Positions 12,001 through 30,886 of a DNA stretch of 64,000 bases are shown here, one piece after another (position 1 is the stretch's first letter; every line of letters starts with the position of its first letter). The notes beneath the pieces are model-generated. The model made no database searches. It saw only the letters and a program-made list of their open reading frames with translations, and had not been told where the DNA came from. The position numbers and the translations under genes are program-made. The stretch covers positions 126,528,755 through 126,592,754 of the forward strand of contig OW804094.1 of the NCBI GenBank assembly GCA_942159475.1. The letters run 5' to 3'. The DNA comes from Sthenelais limicola (lineage: Eukaryota; Annelida; Polychaeta; Phyllodocida; Sigalionidae).

Positions 12001-12920
12001 GCCATACAAATTTAGCCCACCCAAAATTACAATTTCCTTAATCTTCATTCATTCTACGGATATTGGTTGTTATTATTGTCATCTTTGATCTCTAATATAA
12101 CGAGTGCAACGTTCCTAATGGAGAAGTGTGGATAGTTTTTGTTGAACCTTTAATTGAAATTAACCTTTATTTGAAATACCTCTTTTATTTTCATCAAGAC
12201 TTCTGAGAGAAATGGGTTGGAACGAAGCTGATGACGAGGAGTATGTCATAACAGAAGATGAAGTCAAAGAATTCCAAAATTTGCGGAAAAGTGTGAGTGT
12301 ATAATTTTTGTTATTGAATCTTCGTGTATAAAGTATGGAGAATAGAGAATGACGTCGACACTCGAAAACAATAGTGTAAACTGACGGGTGACAGAACCCC
12401 CTCTTTATGGAGAATACTCCCCCTGATCTCGGAGTATAACTCATCAAATCAAATCACTGTTACAGACGTATTAATTCAACAGAAGATAGTCGAAGACAAC
12501 GTTGCTGAAATATTTAACTTTGTTTGAAATATTTTTAAGAATAAATATTTTATAGACAAATTTTACATGAATACAAGTCGAATATTCTCATGATTGTGTC
12601 ACCTATAATATTATGAATATAATATTTTCAAAAAATAAGTTTACATTAATTTCCCACTACAGAATTCCTTAAAAGACACTATCCTTAGCAACTTGATAGT
12701 TTTGATTTAGGCGCCGTATACATCCATTCATAACTAAAATACTTGATGACGTTGACTGTTGATGTTGCAGATGGATGAGAAGAGGAACGGTTTCACGAAA
12801 ACACTGCCAAAGACGTGGAGTCCCCAGCACACACCTATTTTCTCACCGCCTACCGTGCAGGAGTTGATACAAGACGCTTCCTTGTCAACTTCAGATGACA
12901 GCGATTCAGATATTAACTAA
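1..12920 (+). CDS. GPBP1: Vasculin (GC-rich promoter-binding protein 1 family), start codon just outside window
   Basis: Nuclear protein of the vasculin/GPBP1 family, described in vertebrates as binding GC-rich promoters. Coding exons: 1-53 (partial), 915-1083, 2103-2290, 3272-3553, 3863-3926, 4166-4222, 4883-4980, 10873-11040, 11671-11792, 12199-12292, 12771-12920 (TAA 12918-12920). All junctions keep frame; about 480 residues lie in the window, against about 473 in human. Family blocks seen: N-terminal HDFAPAWL (6-29), DDF-PSLN across exons 4/5, GAWESP, PTLTRKLSRD (10873 on), and the C-terminal signature SSLELEERLLREMGWNE then TEDEVKEFQ, ending in a Ser/Asp-rich tail. The middle is Tyr/Gly/Pro-rich and low complexity. 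The ATG at 957 is internal: exon 915-1083 has a pyrimidine-rich acceptor and is open in frame upstream of it. The start is inferred a few bases left of position 1. Intron 6 holds a full retrotransposon in antisense. Confidence 0.9.
54..914 (+). other. Vasculin intron 1
   Basis: Intron between the partial first exon (donor GTATGT at 54) and the exon starting at 915 (acceptor after TTCGCGTTAG). It contains a short Penelope-like 3-prime end with a decayed hammerhead motif (182-223) and AATAAA (238-243). I see no coding exon in the rest. Confidence 0.75.
182..243 (+). mobile_element. Remnant of a Penelope-like 3-prime end with decayed hammerhead core
   Basis: Arms GTCC (182-185) and GGAC (220-223) can pair as helix I. 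CTGATGA follows the first arm, helix II pairs 193-199 with 205-211, and the second core block reads AAAAC where a working hammerhead has GAAAC. AATAAA follows at 238-243. The same order occurs at 54203-54270, so both look like copies of one terminal structure. The G-to-A change in the core predicts loss of cleavage. No reverse transcriptase ORF is attached. Confidence 0.5.
1860..2075. repeat. Decayed copy of the CAGGGATG inverted-repeat family
   Basis: In vasculin intron 2. The stretch TTTTAAATCAGTTTTAAATA through TTTGGCATGACTAGTCCCTG resembles the right half of the complete element at 18093-18466, including the end motif TTTGGCATGAC. The left boundary and target duplication are no longer recognisable, so the extent is approximate. 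Confidence 0.4.
3282..3326 (+). repeat. Coding hexanucleotide repeat (Gly-Pro run) in vasculin
   Basis: GGACCTGGACC-type 6-bp units encode a Gly-Pro run in the third complete vasculin exon. Slippage at such a unit changes length by two residues without breaking frame, so length polymorphism is likely. Confidence 0.7.
4308..4563. mobile_element. Small inverted-repeat DNA transposon (CAGGGATG family), copy 1
   Basis: A 256-bp non-coding element in vasculin intron 5. Left end CAGGGATGAAAGT (4308 on), right end ACTTCCATCCCTG (to 4563), flanked by a perfect 6-bp direct repeat GTAATT (4302-4307 and 4564-4569). No ORF, so it would need a transposase from elsewhere. Termini recall hAT-type elements, but the 6-bp duplication is shorter than the usual 8 bp. 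Confidence 0.75.
5131..5358 (-). repeat. Split direct repeat, 228-bp unit, outer copy
   Basis: Identical by eye over all 228 bases to 5560-5787. It forms the outer terminus of the element downstream of the recombinase ORF. Confidence 0.9.
5403..5559 (-). repeat. Split direct repeat, 157-bp unit, internal copy
   Basis: Identical by eye over 157 bases to 10521-10677. It abuts the internal 228-bp repeat at the CATT junction (5557-5560), which would be the circle-junction sequence. Confidence 0.9.
5560..5787 (-). repeat. Split direct repeat, 228-bp unit, internal copy
   Basis: Second copy of the 228-bp unit, lying between the recombinase ORF's untranslated tail (5788-6093) and the internal 157-bp repeat. 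Confidence 0.9.
6094..7119 (-). CDS. Retrotransposon tyrosine recombinase (YR)
   Basis: A 341-aa site-specific recombinase that would join the element's circular DNA to the genome in place of a DDE integrase. The N-terminal half is a core-binding helical domain (about 20-120). The catalytic domain shows Arg168 in GLRQSE, His285 and Arg288 in LHSLRK, a Trp at 311 at the usual His/Trp position, and the likely nucleophile Tyr319 (or Tyr316) in YKKYI. The ORF begins inside the RT-RNaseH ORF and overlaps it by 155 nt in another frame, so expression needs reinitiation, frameshifting or a separate start. All expected catalytic residues are present and there is no internal stop. Confidence 0.9.
   Translation of the reverse strand: MNPASMHLKQCTSHRITGPLLAPLLEKVASRQRDAWAEGTRENRDAAVRRFEKFTRQVGADATNPSYLTICAYIEYLHQTAPAPKTIRNHISHLRTSFKLNNLPTRSLDHQRVRWALQGLDRDKSFVPRVRLPVPSEVIRAALLNITSDHTAQTVKTALLVIYYAGLRQSEVLAPTLSKFRPIIHLTRADVVLTNGCVIIKVKSAKNLQSAYQCKTVTLQPSADKTMCVVQAIKEMLRRLPTRHQQEACFMFPGTRNPMPATYVARYWKSLLVSMGVEPRPYTLHSLRKAAATNAFAAGCTTLQIQDYIGWASDAYKKYIHTDASKVNHAITKAISNPQHP
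6965..9109 (-). CDS. Retrotransposon reverse transcriptase-RNase H polyprotein
   Basis: A 714-aa ORF. The reverse transcriptase lies at about 205-420: the RRVIIDLS block, STIDISRAYK (Asp303), PFGARSSS and the YLDD active site at 368-371. RNase H follows at about 520-645 with Asp528 (VVDA), Glu559/Glu561 (ELEA), Asp587 (LCDN) and Asp637 (LADN). The first 100 or so residues are unassigned. No protease, DDE integrase or methyltransferase domain was recognised, in line with Ngaro-type elements. It starts 24 nt after the Gag stop and its tail overlaps the recombinase ORF. The reading frame is intact. Confidence 0.92.
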   Translation of the reverse strand: MEAPPFIPRESYAGTGATPPARVSVDVSRSHAHGETTSKDGRTVNKTAVTASTAVTYLPHTDSPTKATAPHHRNVSTISDGDHFVRIRDICAGKRDKGEVDLSPAAYASHRHSEWPNMCIDSKYSNHQAIYSAVRSTGMPNALSAKIELPTSLNLPNWKKYLSNNSDEKELYDLVAYGFPMGYLGPTTHLDSGENHSSANAFSEKIDDFVNKELRLGGLVGPLDRAPFDTWYHCSPLMSREKRDTDSRRVIIDLSFPEEKSVNAFLLKNSLWGEQRVHTLPTVDSLVEELLKFGPSAFMSTIDISRAYKNFKSDPMDWPLLCIHWNQSYYLDVTMPFGARSSSSHMQRIADAIVGVLAREGITSKMYLDDLIIISKDSETAKRHYDRAIELFAELGLPEAEDKRQPPAAVVRWLGIDINAPDMTLSINKQKIEQILAMVNKYLKRRSMSRRELQSVIGSLIHVSKCVGPARLFVSRLLEALRDMQGKKYVNINADMKRDLQWFSGFCQQWNGRAVIPSSAPTKTIVVDACLSGVGGADQFNAYSAQVAPVDEGVANISELEAANIPIALHTLVSEKDRGGHILILCDNLASVSVFKTGRGKNRVILEAARLAWMVQALFDLKISYEHIPGVENTLADNLSRAHLHDKYRHAADRIINEKSIKKIEPCLYALKTMYLSSHYRSTPRTTTGESSKQATRCMGGGNPRKQGCGSEEV
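9133..10470 (-). CDS. Retrotransposon Gag-like nucleocapsid protein
   Basis: A 445-aa first ORF of the retroelement. The N-terminal third is highly charged with Lys/Arg and Asp/Glu/Ser runs and a probable helical stretch (about 80-115). A central folded region (about 175-310) precedes a Cys/His cluster near 355-395 (CRAYNSRSGC, then HLHICTYC and a further Cys) that fits the single zinc-finger-like motif near the C terminus of DIRS/Ngaro Gag proteins. The tail is Asn/Ser/Gln-rich. Its role as Gag is inferred from position and composition rather than a strong family match. Uninterrupted. Confidence 0.75.
   Translation of the reverse strand: MSILLPKKARERTRSSRYIVPRDTMPRHRRSRPKKMKDVGAGGASPPEEVSHEELSETETVPPPKAKSGKTKAVTTRELDIQVKSMEAAMTGLKGTVETMAQQLAVVARHAANTQTEKDRTKTKKRSKKVVIEDCSEDSSEDSESEEELPRQKKHKKRSRRRSEVNAPEILRRQLDADRFLEREIEKERKSSGLHGKTHIMSDLLSSNIFAKPYMFISREGVSTVKQKVEARATMTAMEYVDATLSLLDDPRAYDSRDYHDINDHLRKVIKDSLDRPWAAVRRWSDYIWDSIENGTIVWEDRHAIQDERVRLCLTHGSASALSGAYNGGSVSNNNKASHSQQSNRSPSGQTEVVCRAYNSRSGCRQSSSHTEANLYHLHICTYCDSIGKSCVHSIVDCMRKINHANGNNQGGNRNGGTQNYNAPRNNNRSNVSSQSYSSSATKND
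10521..10677 (-). repeat. Split direct repeat, 157-bp unit, outer copy at the element's 5-prime end
   Basis: Lies 51 bp upstream of the Gag start codon on the element strand, so it probably contains the promoter and transcription start of the retrotransposon. Identical to 5403-5559. Confidence 0.9.
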
Positions 12921-14131
12921 TTTTTCCACTCAGTAGATTGCGTCGGCATGGATACTGCTATGTTGTGAACCTAGGATATACAAAGCTCCCTCGGTGATGC
13001 ACTTAAAACTGCGTTGATCCCATAATTCAGAGACAACAAAAAAAGGAAAAAGCTAATGTGCTTTATCAAGTGTGATATGTGCTATGCTGGTTTAGTCAGC
13101 ATCCTTATAGTGGATAGCGACATTCAACAAGAGTAGTGTCCGTGCCCTATGTAAATACCCTGGCCTGCCATCTTACTTTTGGCTGACTTATTTTAAAAGA
13201 AGAAAAAGTTAAAAAATATATCTATATATAAAACTGACTGACTGGCATCACCTTTTGATTATGTGTAGCACACTTAAAATGGAGGACAAACTGATAAGTG
13301 ATACACAGCAAAAAAAGGGGAAAAGAATATTAGTGTAGTAATGATAATTGATGGAATATTTCCAGTGTCAAAAATGCTAGCTGGACAGATGTAAACAAGT
13401 CAGTGCCCACCCTCTGAATGAGAGCTGTGCTCACAAGTGCTTATACTGGGTCATTGATCGTTTACTCCCTCCTCTGGGTAAATGCTAAACTTTTTTGCGT
13501 GTTTACCCGGTGGTCTTCTCTTCCGATGATTGCGAGTACATGTGAGATATTTGGTGTATTATAAAAGAGAGCGTTTGGTTTCTGTATTGAGCAGAGATAT
13601 TTTGTATAGCATTTATTATGAAGGATCGGCGATGGAAGTCGGTTGATGTGATGAAGACGACTAGGCGTTAGGAATTGCCTTGACCTAACCAGCCATGTCT
13701 AGCTTTGATTTGATTTAAATGGATGTCGGGCATAATGACTGACGCACTTCTTCTAAGAGAGGATCTAAAACATAAAGATACGACGTCTGAACGTGATGTA
13801 AAAGTATATTCTGGATTTTGTTTCTGTCCATCGTGCACTCACACAAGTACAACACAGTATACATACATTTATGGTTCATTGTTGCTCCTTAATTATTATT
13901 GATATTATTATTGTTCTCCCCACTTAATTCTCTTCTCTGTGAAAGATGGACACGGTGACATAACGTATATTGAGATTGATTGTGATTGGAAAATAGAGAT
14001 CGTATTCTGATGAGAATGAGGAGCATTTGTTAAGGAGTGCGAACCAACCTTGAGCTTGAGAACCGACCAGTGCTGCCCATGCTTTCTGGGGATGGTAATT
14101 GGACAAATTCTGAGCAATACCTTGCATTTAA

Positions 14132-14137
14132 AATAAA
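14132..14137 (+). terminator. Candidate vasculin polyadenylation signal
   Basis: AATAAA about 1.2 kb after the vasculin stop codon. It is one of several candidates in this long AT-rich region and was chosen only because it is an early canonical hexamer. Confidence 0.3.
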
Positions 14138-14330
14138 CAACGGATGTTTAAATTTCAAAGGAATGTGCTTCTTTTCCCCCTGGATAACTGCCATATGAAG
14201 ACCTACTTAGAAAAAAAAAAATCTGCTGGAAAATAACGAGTAAAGACTCCACATGGACTGGTTTCTCAAGAACCTAAAAAAATGTCCTTGAAAAAGTCAT
14301 GGAAGAATATACATAAATACTTGGAAGAAT

Positions 14331-14454
14331 ACAGTACATTACTACATGCCCATGGAATAGTACAGTACATTACTACATGCCCATGGAATAGTACAGTACA
14401 TTACTACATGCCCATGGAATAGTACAGTACATTACTACATGCCCATGGAATAGT
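14331..14454. repeat. Tandem repeat, 31-bp unit x 4
   Basis: Four exact head-to-tail copies beginning at 14331, 14362, 14393 and 14424. The unit starts ACAGTACATTACTACATGCC. It lies in the vasculin 3-prime UTR or just beyond. Perfect identity suggests recent expansion and probable copy-number variation. Confidence 0.92.
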
Positions 14455-17400
14455 ACATTACATTTATACATGCGCACAGCCTTCCCTCACTGCTGCCCTC
14501 CTCAACCGGAAAATTCCGAGACACCACATTTTGGACTTAAAGATATAATTGTTGCGTAAGGACGATGATCCATAGATGGAATTGTGATATTTGTTGACTG
14601 GTGTTATCTTTTCATTATTCTATGGTTTTGATGCGGATGCCGTCGTCACGTATGTGTGAAACTTTGATCGTAGAAATCTTGATTGGTGAGCGGCGTTGCT
14701 GCATTTTCCTCTTGCACTAATTGGCTTGAAGCCATCTTAGCCACTGTATGCCTACCACTGGGATCCTCAGTGTATTGTATTATAGTTATTATTGTACAAA
14801 TTATAAGGAAAAAAGGAAAGGAAAAAGTGTGGTCGGGTACGCCCTAGCCCATATTGTACATGCTCGATGTAATGATCGTGTAAGGATTAAGGAAAACACT
14901 TATGTTTAAGAGTTAAGGTAAAAGTTTCATTTGATCGCCGGTATGGTGTATGATATATATTCGCTATATAGATTATTTATTTCATTTGAGGTGAAAGCGA
15001 AGTCCCTCGGGCACATGCAGGTATAAACGTGCCCAGGATTTTCTTGTCTGTGTATCAATTTTCCAGTTAAGGAGACCGTAAATTTTCTCCAAAAATGCCA
15101 TCATTATTTTTTTATAAGAGGCAGCACGTCGTGGTATATTAAATAGAATTCTTGATAATCGAGTTAAAAACCTTTCTTGTGGCGAGGTTAAAAAGTTAAT
15201 ACTTTCATTTGATCTATGAGCTACTTAGTGATGAAATCTATTCTAAAATAGAAGAGATTAACCATTTTGAAGATAGGGGATCGTTGTCTAGATCAATGGG
15301 ATTTTTTTAAAAACTTGCTCTATCAAGGCAGTTTCTAAAACAGAAGAAAATGTAGAACATTGCTATCAAATGCTTTTCTGGTGCTCATGGGACGGAATTG
15401 ATATACATGTCTTTAATTTTTCCAGTGATGTTTTTATGACATAATGAGGGGACAAATTAATAGGCTCCAAGTACACAGTTTCCATACTTTCTTTGTGTGA
15501 ATACAATATTGAAATCATATTTATAGTTACAGTGCAAAAGTTCAATCATAGTGTACATAAATTATGGACGCGGAGTGTGTAACTGGACTTAAGGAATACC
15601 CATCTTTATCATTTTGTGGAGTTTAACTTCCATTTTTGGAAACTGTTGAACTGCACGCGTTTCTCATAATCATGCTATGTGGTGCGCGTCCTATCCTGTT
15701 TTGATTGAGAAATAATAAACACGAATATTAGCTAGATTTTATTTGAATTACCCAGCTAAGTACCAATTATGCTTTAGGAAAATTGTTAGCTTGAGTGCGA
15801 CAAGATTCTTCTTATGAATTTCCAATGCGACTTTGTTAATCACAGGGAATAAGGGTAAAAAAAACGCAACGTCGACGTTGGACGCATAAATAACTTGTCA
15901 ATCCTGTTGACTGTATCAGCCACGCTAGTCATTCAAACTTAGCCGAATGACTGATACGTGTTGCCGTGTTTATGACTCGAGATGTGAAAGTATAGAGTTC
16001 AATGGTAAATGCTCTGAACTGTTTGCAGTTTACCACTGCAAAATAAAAACATTGATAACAAGGTTAGATATTGGAACCGAACAGAATATAGCTTACATAA
16101 GAGCTGCCATGTTTAAAATGACATTTTTTGTCCAACAGAAAGAAAAGATTCACTGCTTCCCCCCCATGAGTGAATATTTCAAGATGTTTTCGTATAATTA
16201 TATATATTGTTATCGAGCATTGAAATACTGCATATCATTTAACTGGATAGAGTACAACGTTCACTGTACCCGCGTCGTGAGAAAACGTGTAATATTGAAT
16301 GCACATTGTAATATTTCTTATAAAATCAGAAATGTAGTTTTTATTAGAGTATATAAGCCGGCTAATTTCTGTGAGACTTGTTACTCACTAAAAGTAAAAA
16401 GTTCCAGACGTTTGGTCTAATAGAGTTCATGATCTTAAAGAGATTAACACGTATGACTTTCGCTTATTTCTTGTGTATTTTTTTCCTTTTTAAGAAGAGA
16501 AGATTTTTTGTCAGAGAATTGTTTATTGTCGGATAGAAATCTCACCGCGACAGTGAAATGTTAGTTTGTGTGGTACTATTTTGTTGTACCTTCTGCGATG
16601 GCCTTGGCGTACTTGATTTGATACCCTTGCTTGGGGGGAAGAGCCTCCAGAATTTTCCACCCTCGTATAAACGAACCGTTGGTTAGATTTCATATCCTCT
16701 AAGCAGGGTTACTCTTAACACGAATTGCTCATTCGTTTTCTTTGGTTTATTCCAGTATTTTATTTGATTATCTTTCAAATTTGATAGAATTAGTATAAAG
16801 GTAAAAGGATTTAAACTGTTCTGTGTAAATGTAGGCGAACATTATCTAATTCTCTCGATCAATTACTGATCTTAGTAAACTAAGCCGTCCTTCGTAGTCT
16901 TCTTATAAGAGACTACTGTCTGTATTCATTTGATGGTATCAACTATTCCAATTTGAAGATAAATTAGCAAAATGCTTGTTAATGTAAAGGAACGTTTCTG
17001 TACTTTATGACTAAGCTCCTAAGCTTATTCTTAAGAAGTCAATTATAGTCCCGTTCGATCCAATAAATCATTAAAAGGCGTGGTGACATTTTTGCTAGAA
17101 TTGATCAGTATTACTAAAGACAAATTCTGGATAGATACTGGAGTATATCGTCGTACATGGTTGATTGGCGACCACAGGTCATTGTGAGAAAAAAAAATTA
17201 TCAAATATGATACACAAATTTTAGGGAAAACCTAGTTTGTATAATGTTGATCTCAGACGATAATTATCATTTGTTGTATAGGGAAAAAAAGTAGTTAAAA
17301 TAATATCATAGTGATGCATTGCCACATTGTGTTACTGTTACACAGGTGAGGCAGTTCAGACATGAACTAACATTCTTCTAGAACATAGTGTATGCTGAGT

Positions 17401-18092
17401 ATATTGCGCAAAAGCATTGCATTTTTACATCCTCCATCGACATGGTTCAGTTTGTATTGATCTTTTCAACACGAACATTAATAACGAATGTAAGAAGCAG
17501 TTGAACATCTGCGCTCTTCGCAGGTAGATGAAGATGAAATAGTGATTCCCATGTTTTAAAATCATTATTTCCACAGAGGCATTTCCAAATGTCATTATAT
17601 GTCACAAGTCTAAATGGGAGGATGTTTCCAACAACGTTTTGTGTTGATTAGATAAAAAAAAAGATGTTATAAAAGGAAGACGCAATTGTAGATAAAGAGT
17701 AAAGTATATATGTATAAACCAAAAGAATCAGGCAGTTTTGGCATGACGTTGTAGATAAAGCAATTAAGTATACTATTGGGTGGTTGCTGAAATTGCCAAT
17801 TGGCGTCGCTGCCACGACTGTACAGTGCTCACTTTTTATATGACCAACACCTAGATAAATTGACATTATATTATATATATACATATATAAGGTTGTCTCA
17901 TGTTTACTTTCCTTTCAAAAATATTTTCCAAGAAGAAAACAGAATGACAGGTTTATTTTTTACCTTGTACCCATGATATTGTTATATCTACGATATCCCA
18001 TGTGACGGGATGCAATCTGTTTAAAGGTGGATGCAATATGTGAGTTTTCAATGATCATTTCATGGCTTTCATTTGGTGTTGCATTATCATAT

Positions 18093-18466
18093 CAGGGATG
18101 CAAGTCTTCAGTAGTTGGACTGGAATTAGTGTTTTTTTAAACTAATCTTCCAATTATCTAAATCTCCCCCCAAATTGCACAATTTATAACCGAATTTCGT
18201 CAACATTTTCAAAAGCTTCATTCATTATTCTGATTCATGGCCAAAAGTTTAATAAATTGAAATTCTCAAAATGTGATATTTTTTTTCATCAATGGTTGTC
18301 TTAAATCATTTTTTTTTAAATCATCTTTTGTTGTTCAAATCAGTTGTTTTAAATCAGTTTAAAATATTCTGTACTAGTAGTAGGAGCCCTAAATGATATG
18401 AATTTCTAAATTTTTTACCGCGAAAATATCCAGTGTTTTTGGCATGACCCCCAACTTGCATCCTTG
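18093..18466. mobile_element. Small inverted-repeat DNA transposon (CAGGGATG family), copy 2
   Basis: A 374-bp non-coding element with ends CAGGGATGCAAGT and ACTTGCATCCTTG and a perfect 6-bp target duplication TCATAT (18087-18092, 18467-18472). Internal sequence matches the copy at 4308-4563 near both ends and the decayed copy at 1860-2075. Confidence 0.8.
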
Positions 18467-19849
18467 TCATATGCAGTGACCACCTTAGATTTCCCTGGTT
18501 ATATAGACAAATTAGATCGTTTTGATTTATGATTTACATTGATTTACTGCTTCTTTTTTCATTGATCATTGCACAAGTTATGCCCCGCTGGGGTCTGCTA
18601 TTTAAGATATCTAATATCTAAAAGAATTGCTTGAAGAGAAATTGTATTATTATTCTACCAAAGCACGGAATGTGTACCGTAAATAGTTATCATTACCTAA
18701 TCTTTCGGTTTTTCAATTGGAGCCGAAGTCGCTCAAATTATCATGCTACAAGCTTTTTATGTAAAAAGAATTTCTAATTTCTATTTAATGGTTCCAATGC
18801 ATTGAATCTGATGCAGAAGACAAGGTGGATTTTGTTTAATCTTAAAAAATTAACCTATGAATTTTGTCATGTATTTATCTATCGAGAACTCATTTAACCA
18901 AGTTGGTAATATGATTTCAGACTTTACCATGGAAAACTGTTGCTGTGCAAGGTATCTCTGTTTCCCACATTGAGACGAGTGTATATGGAGATGCTTTATT
19001 GATATGTGAAATCAAAATAAAGAGTATTTTTGCTTTATGAAAAGAAATTAATTTTTGCAGCCACTTAAATGTCTAATGATAAATAAAGGAGTTTTGCATC
19101 TTGACGAATTGTTTTTCAACTCATTTAATTAAAGCTCTCTTCTATTCTTAGTCGACTCATCAACAAAACTGAACGTTTCTTTTCCTTTGACATTTATTTA
19201 TAATTGTATGCGATGCACTCTCTCTCTCTCTTTTGCTATCACTCAATCATTTCGTTAAGAGCAAGGGCATCTCTACAACCAAGAAAACTGACCTGTGATA
19301 TACATAAATAGACAACCGGTTTCAATGGGCCAATAATTCTTTGAGCTCTCAATCTTTCACCAGACATTGTTATCGCTTCCAACTCAGTGCCATTCTATAA
19401 TAGTAATAAGGCAGAATGAGTTTTCTTCCAGATGTAATACTTTGCCCTTGGTTCTTAAGTTTCCGTCACACAAGCGAAGTCAATTTTACACCAAAGTTTC
19501 GAGTCATATGTACAGTTTTCTTACATCCATCACCGTTCCAAGTACAACATACTGGACCTAAAACATGCAGTTATCTGGCCCGTCCACCATAAAGTAGATT
19601 GGAATGAATAAACAATTCCCTCTGGAGTATACAATATACTCTTTTTGACATAACAGAGAAAATAAATAATGCAAAACAATAATATCTACGGAGCAAGAAA
19701 AATATATTTGAAGTACTATAATAGCTTCTCTAAGATTCGCAAACAAACTTGTTAATATATTATACCAGATGAGTATGTAGTATGCATGCTCATATCTCTA
19801 TAAACGTCCCTTTTTGAGAACAGAAATTCATAATGGATTTCTGCAGGGC

Positions 19850-20009
19850 GTCGGAGAATGTACAATCGGCAGCGCCTCACATTTAGGTATATTTTTTAAT
19901 GCTTTGGCTAAAAAAAATCGGTTATGTTGAACTGCATTTGAACGTATTTTTTTTAAAAATTTGGATTATTTTGAGAGATTGGTCAAGGCGAATTGGACAT
20001 CTTTGACCC
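19850..20009. repeat. Diverged copy of the GGGTCAGATTTTC inverted-repeat family
   Basis: Shares the internal order GAGAATGTACAAT, ACATTTAGG, GTTATGTTGAACTGCATT, TTTGGATTATTTTGAGA and a GACCCC end with the better-kept copies at 32602-32838 and 48061-48298. The left terminus is eroded. Confidence 0.45.
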
Positions 20010-22002
20010 CATACTAGTATGAATACTCATCTCTATACACGTCCCGATTTAACAGAAATTCAGAATTCATTCTATTCTGCATATAGAAACTAAGATATGG
20101 CAGGGCGGTAAAAGGACAAACAAATTCTAATCTCAAGTACTAGCACAAATCTTTCGAGAACACTGAATGAAACCACCTAAGTACATAGTCTTAAAATCTG
20201 CAATACCGGTCTTTATGGACGTTTGTATTTGCCGTATAAATCATTAGACTGCCTGCAATTTCAAGACAGTCTTTAATAACATGAATCCCAATAATGGCAC
20301 TACAGTGAAACCCCCATTCCCAACCCTTTTTTCACTCTATCATAAAAGTTATTCCTGGACCATAATACTAAACTTCCTAAGTGCAATTATGACACTGCCC
20401 ATCGTGAAGTTCTGGGGTATACACAGTTACAGACCTCACAACAGGATGTTGGCAAAATATAGAAATCTTATAGAAAGATTTTTTCAAAAATATAGGAATT
20501 TTAAGGGGTTAAAATGTATCAAATGCTCCTCTGGGAACGGCTTTTATACTTTTATGAGTTATAAAGGTCACCTCCTTTGAGTATTGCTATTACTTTGTAC
20601 CTCACAGCAAGTGGGGGGGGGGGCATATATGAGGCAAAACTTTATTTGATTGAGTGTCCAATATTGGACACTCAGGTGGTACTTCTCTCAATTTATGAAG
20701 TTTTCAAGCCCACCTGGTGTAATTCGCTACTACATCACTTCAACACTGAAGATAAAGATTGTTGTAGAATATAGGAACGTCATGAGGTCTGTCGTTACTA
20801 CCCCAGCAATGGGCCCAACAGTGTCTCTGATGAGGTCCCGATTTATATGTAGATGGAATACAGAAAGTTTTAAAATGCTCCTACATTCACAGTTTGCACT
20901 TTCCCAAATGGCATTGTCGACGTAAAACATTTTTGGCAACTTCTTGGAAAAGGTAGTGTAACACGAAATGAACAGATGAAATATTTGTTTCTCTTGATAA
21001 AGTAGTTCAGACCATATGTACATACATCATAGACCAAGTGAAATATTAAGTAGTATTTGACGTATACAAGTGCGTTCACATACCAAATGAGTAACAATAA
21101 CGAATAATAGGCCCACTTAAGTTTGTTGACACTTCAAAACATTTAAAAGCTCTCGTTGAATTATTTCCACTATAGGAATGCTTTGTGGTTTGTAAGAAAA
21201 ATAGTCAGGGCCTTATACCTGATAATGATCCCCATTTTCATGGATGATGGAAATATATTCTTCGAAACTTATATTTACTCCACGTTGATGTATGTACCAC
21301 ATGCTATTTGTATGGGCGGGAGTAGTGTGGTAATTTGCACCAGTTCAACGCGTGTGGTATGACTTCCTGTCCCCAGTAAACATATAAAGTAAGCATAGCA
21401 ACGTGGGAGTAAATATAGAACCTAAATTCGAATGTGGTACTCGGGACACTATTACTGTCCTCAATGGGTTTTTTTCCGTAACCCACTCGCCTATCAGCTT
21501 CTGGGCCAGGAAAAAACAAACATCTTAACAGTACAATAGTGTCCCTTGTACCACATTCTCACCAGGTTCTATCTATTTATCAATATGGATAAAATTTCTA
21601 CAAAATTCAAGGAAACAAAACCTTGTTCCAAAATGGCAATGATAAATTCAGTATACTAGCAACTGGTTGATTTGTTTCCACATATCAATATTTAAAATCC
21701 AAAAATAATAAAAATATGTCATTGGAGTAGGTCTTAACACGAATACGAATTAGCATTCTATTCCTTTCTTTCAAAACAATACCAATCGTCGTTACGGAAT
21801 TCAGAATTCTTGAAATTACACAACATGATTTTCTTTTTAGTGTCAGTTGCTCCGGTTCGTATAGTTCAAAGAGGACTAGTATTTTCATAAAATATTATAC
21901 TCGTTTAGATACCGAGTACATGAAATTAAAATGTTTAAAGTCAATTATTTGATGCAGATTCAATGGTCAGCAGTGATAAAACATCTAATGCTATCCTTTC
22001 CG

Positions 22003-30886
<8,884 letters not shown>

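Larger units (their letters stand above)
12921..22002. other. Vasculin 3-prime UTR and intergenic spacer to ZnT7 stop
   Basis: About 9 kb without a supported gene between the vasculin stop and the minus-strand ZnT7 stop (convergent genes). The first part is vasculin 3-prime UTR; candidate polyadenylation signals on the plus strand include 14132-14137 and, further on, one near 19015, so the UTR end is not fixed. It contains a 31-bp tandem repeat (14331-14454), a complete small transposon (18093-18466) and a diverged inverted-repeat copy (about 19850-20009). Open frames here (for example 15947-16420) lack any recognisable domain. Confidence 0.6.

Noticed and set aside
15947..16420. 157-codon open frame after the vasculin gene
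   Set aside because: Cys/Tyr/Ile-rich translation of AT-rich sequence with no recognisable domain, no splice context and no clear promoter; best explained by chance.
20281..20580. 99-aa plus-strand frame downstream of ZnT7
   Set aside because: No domain, no conserved block and no supporting splice or promoter signal.
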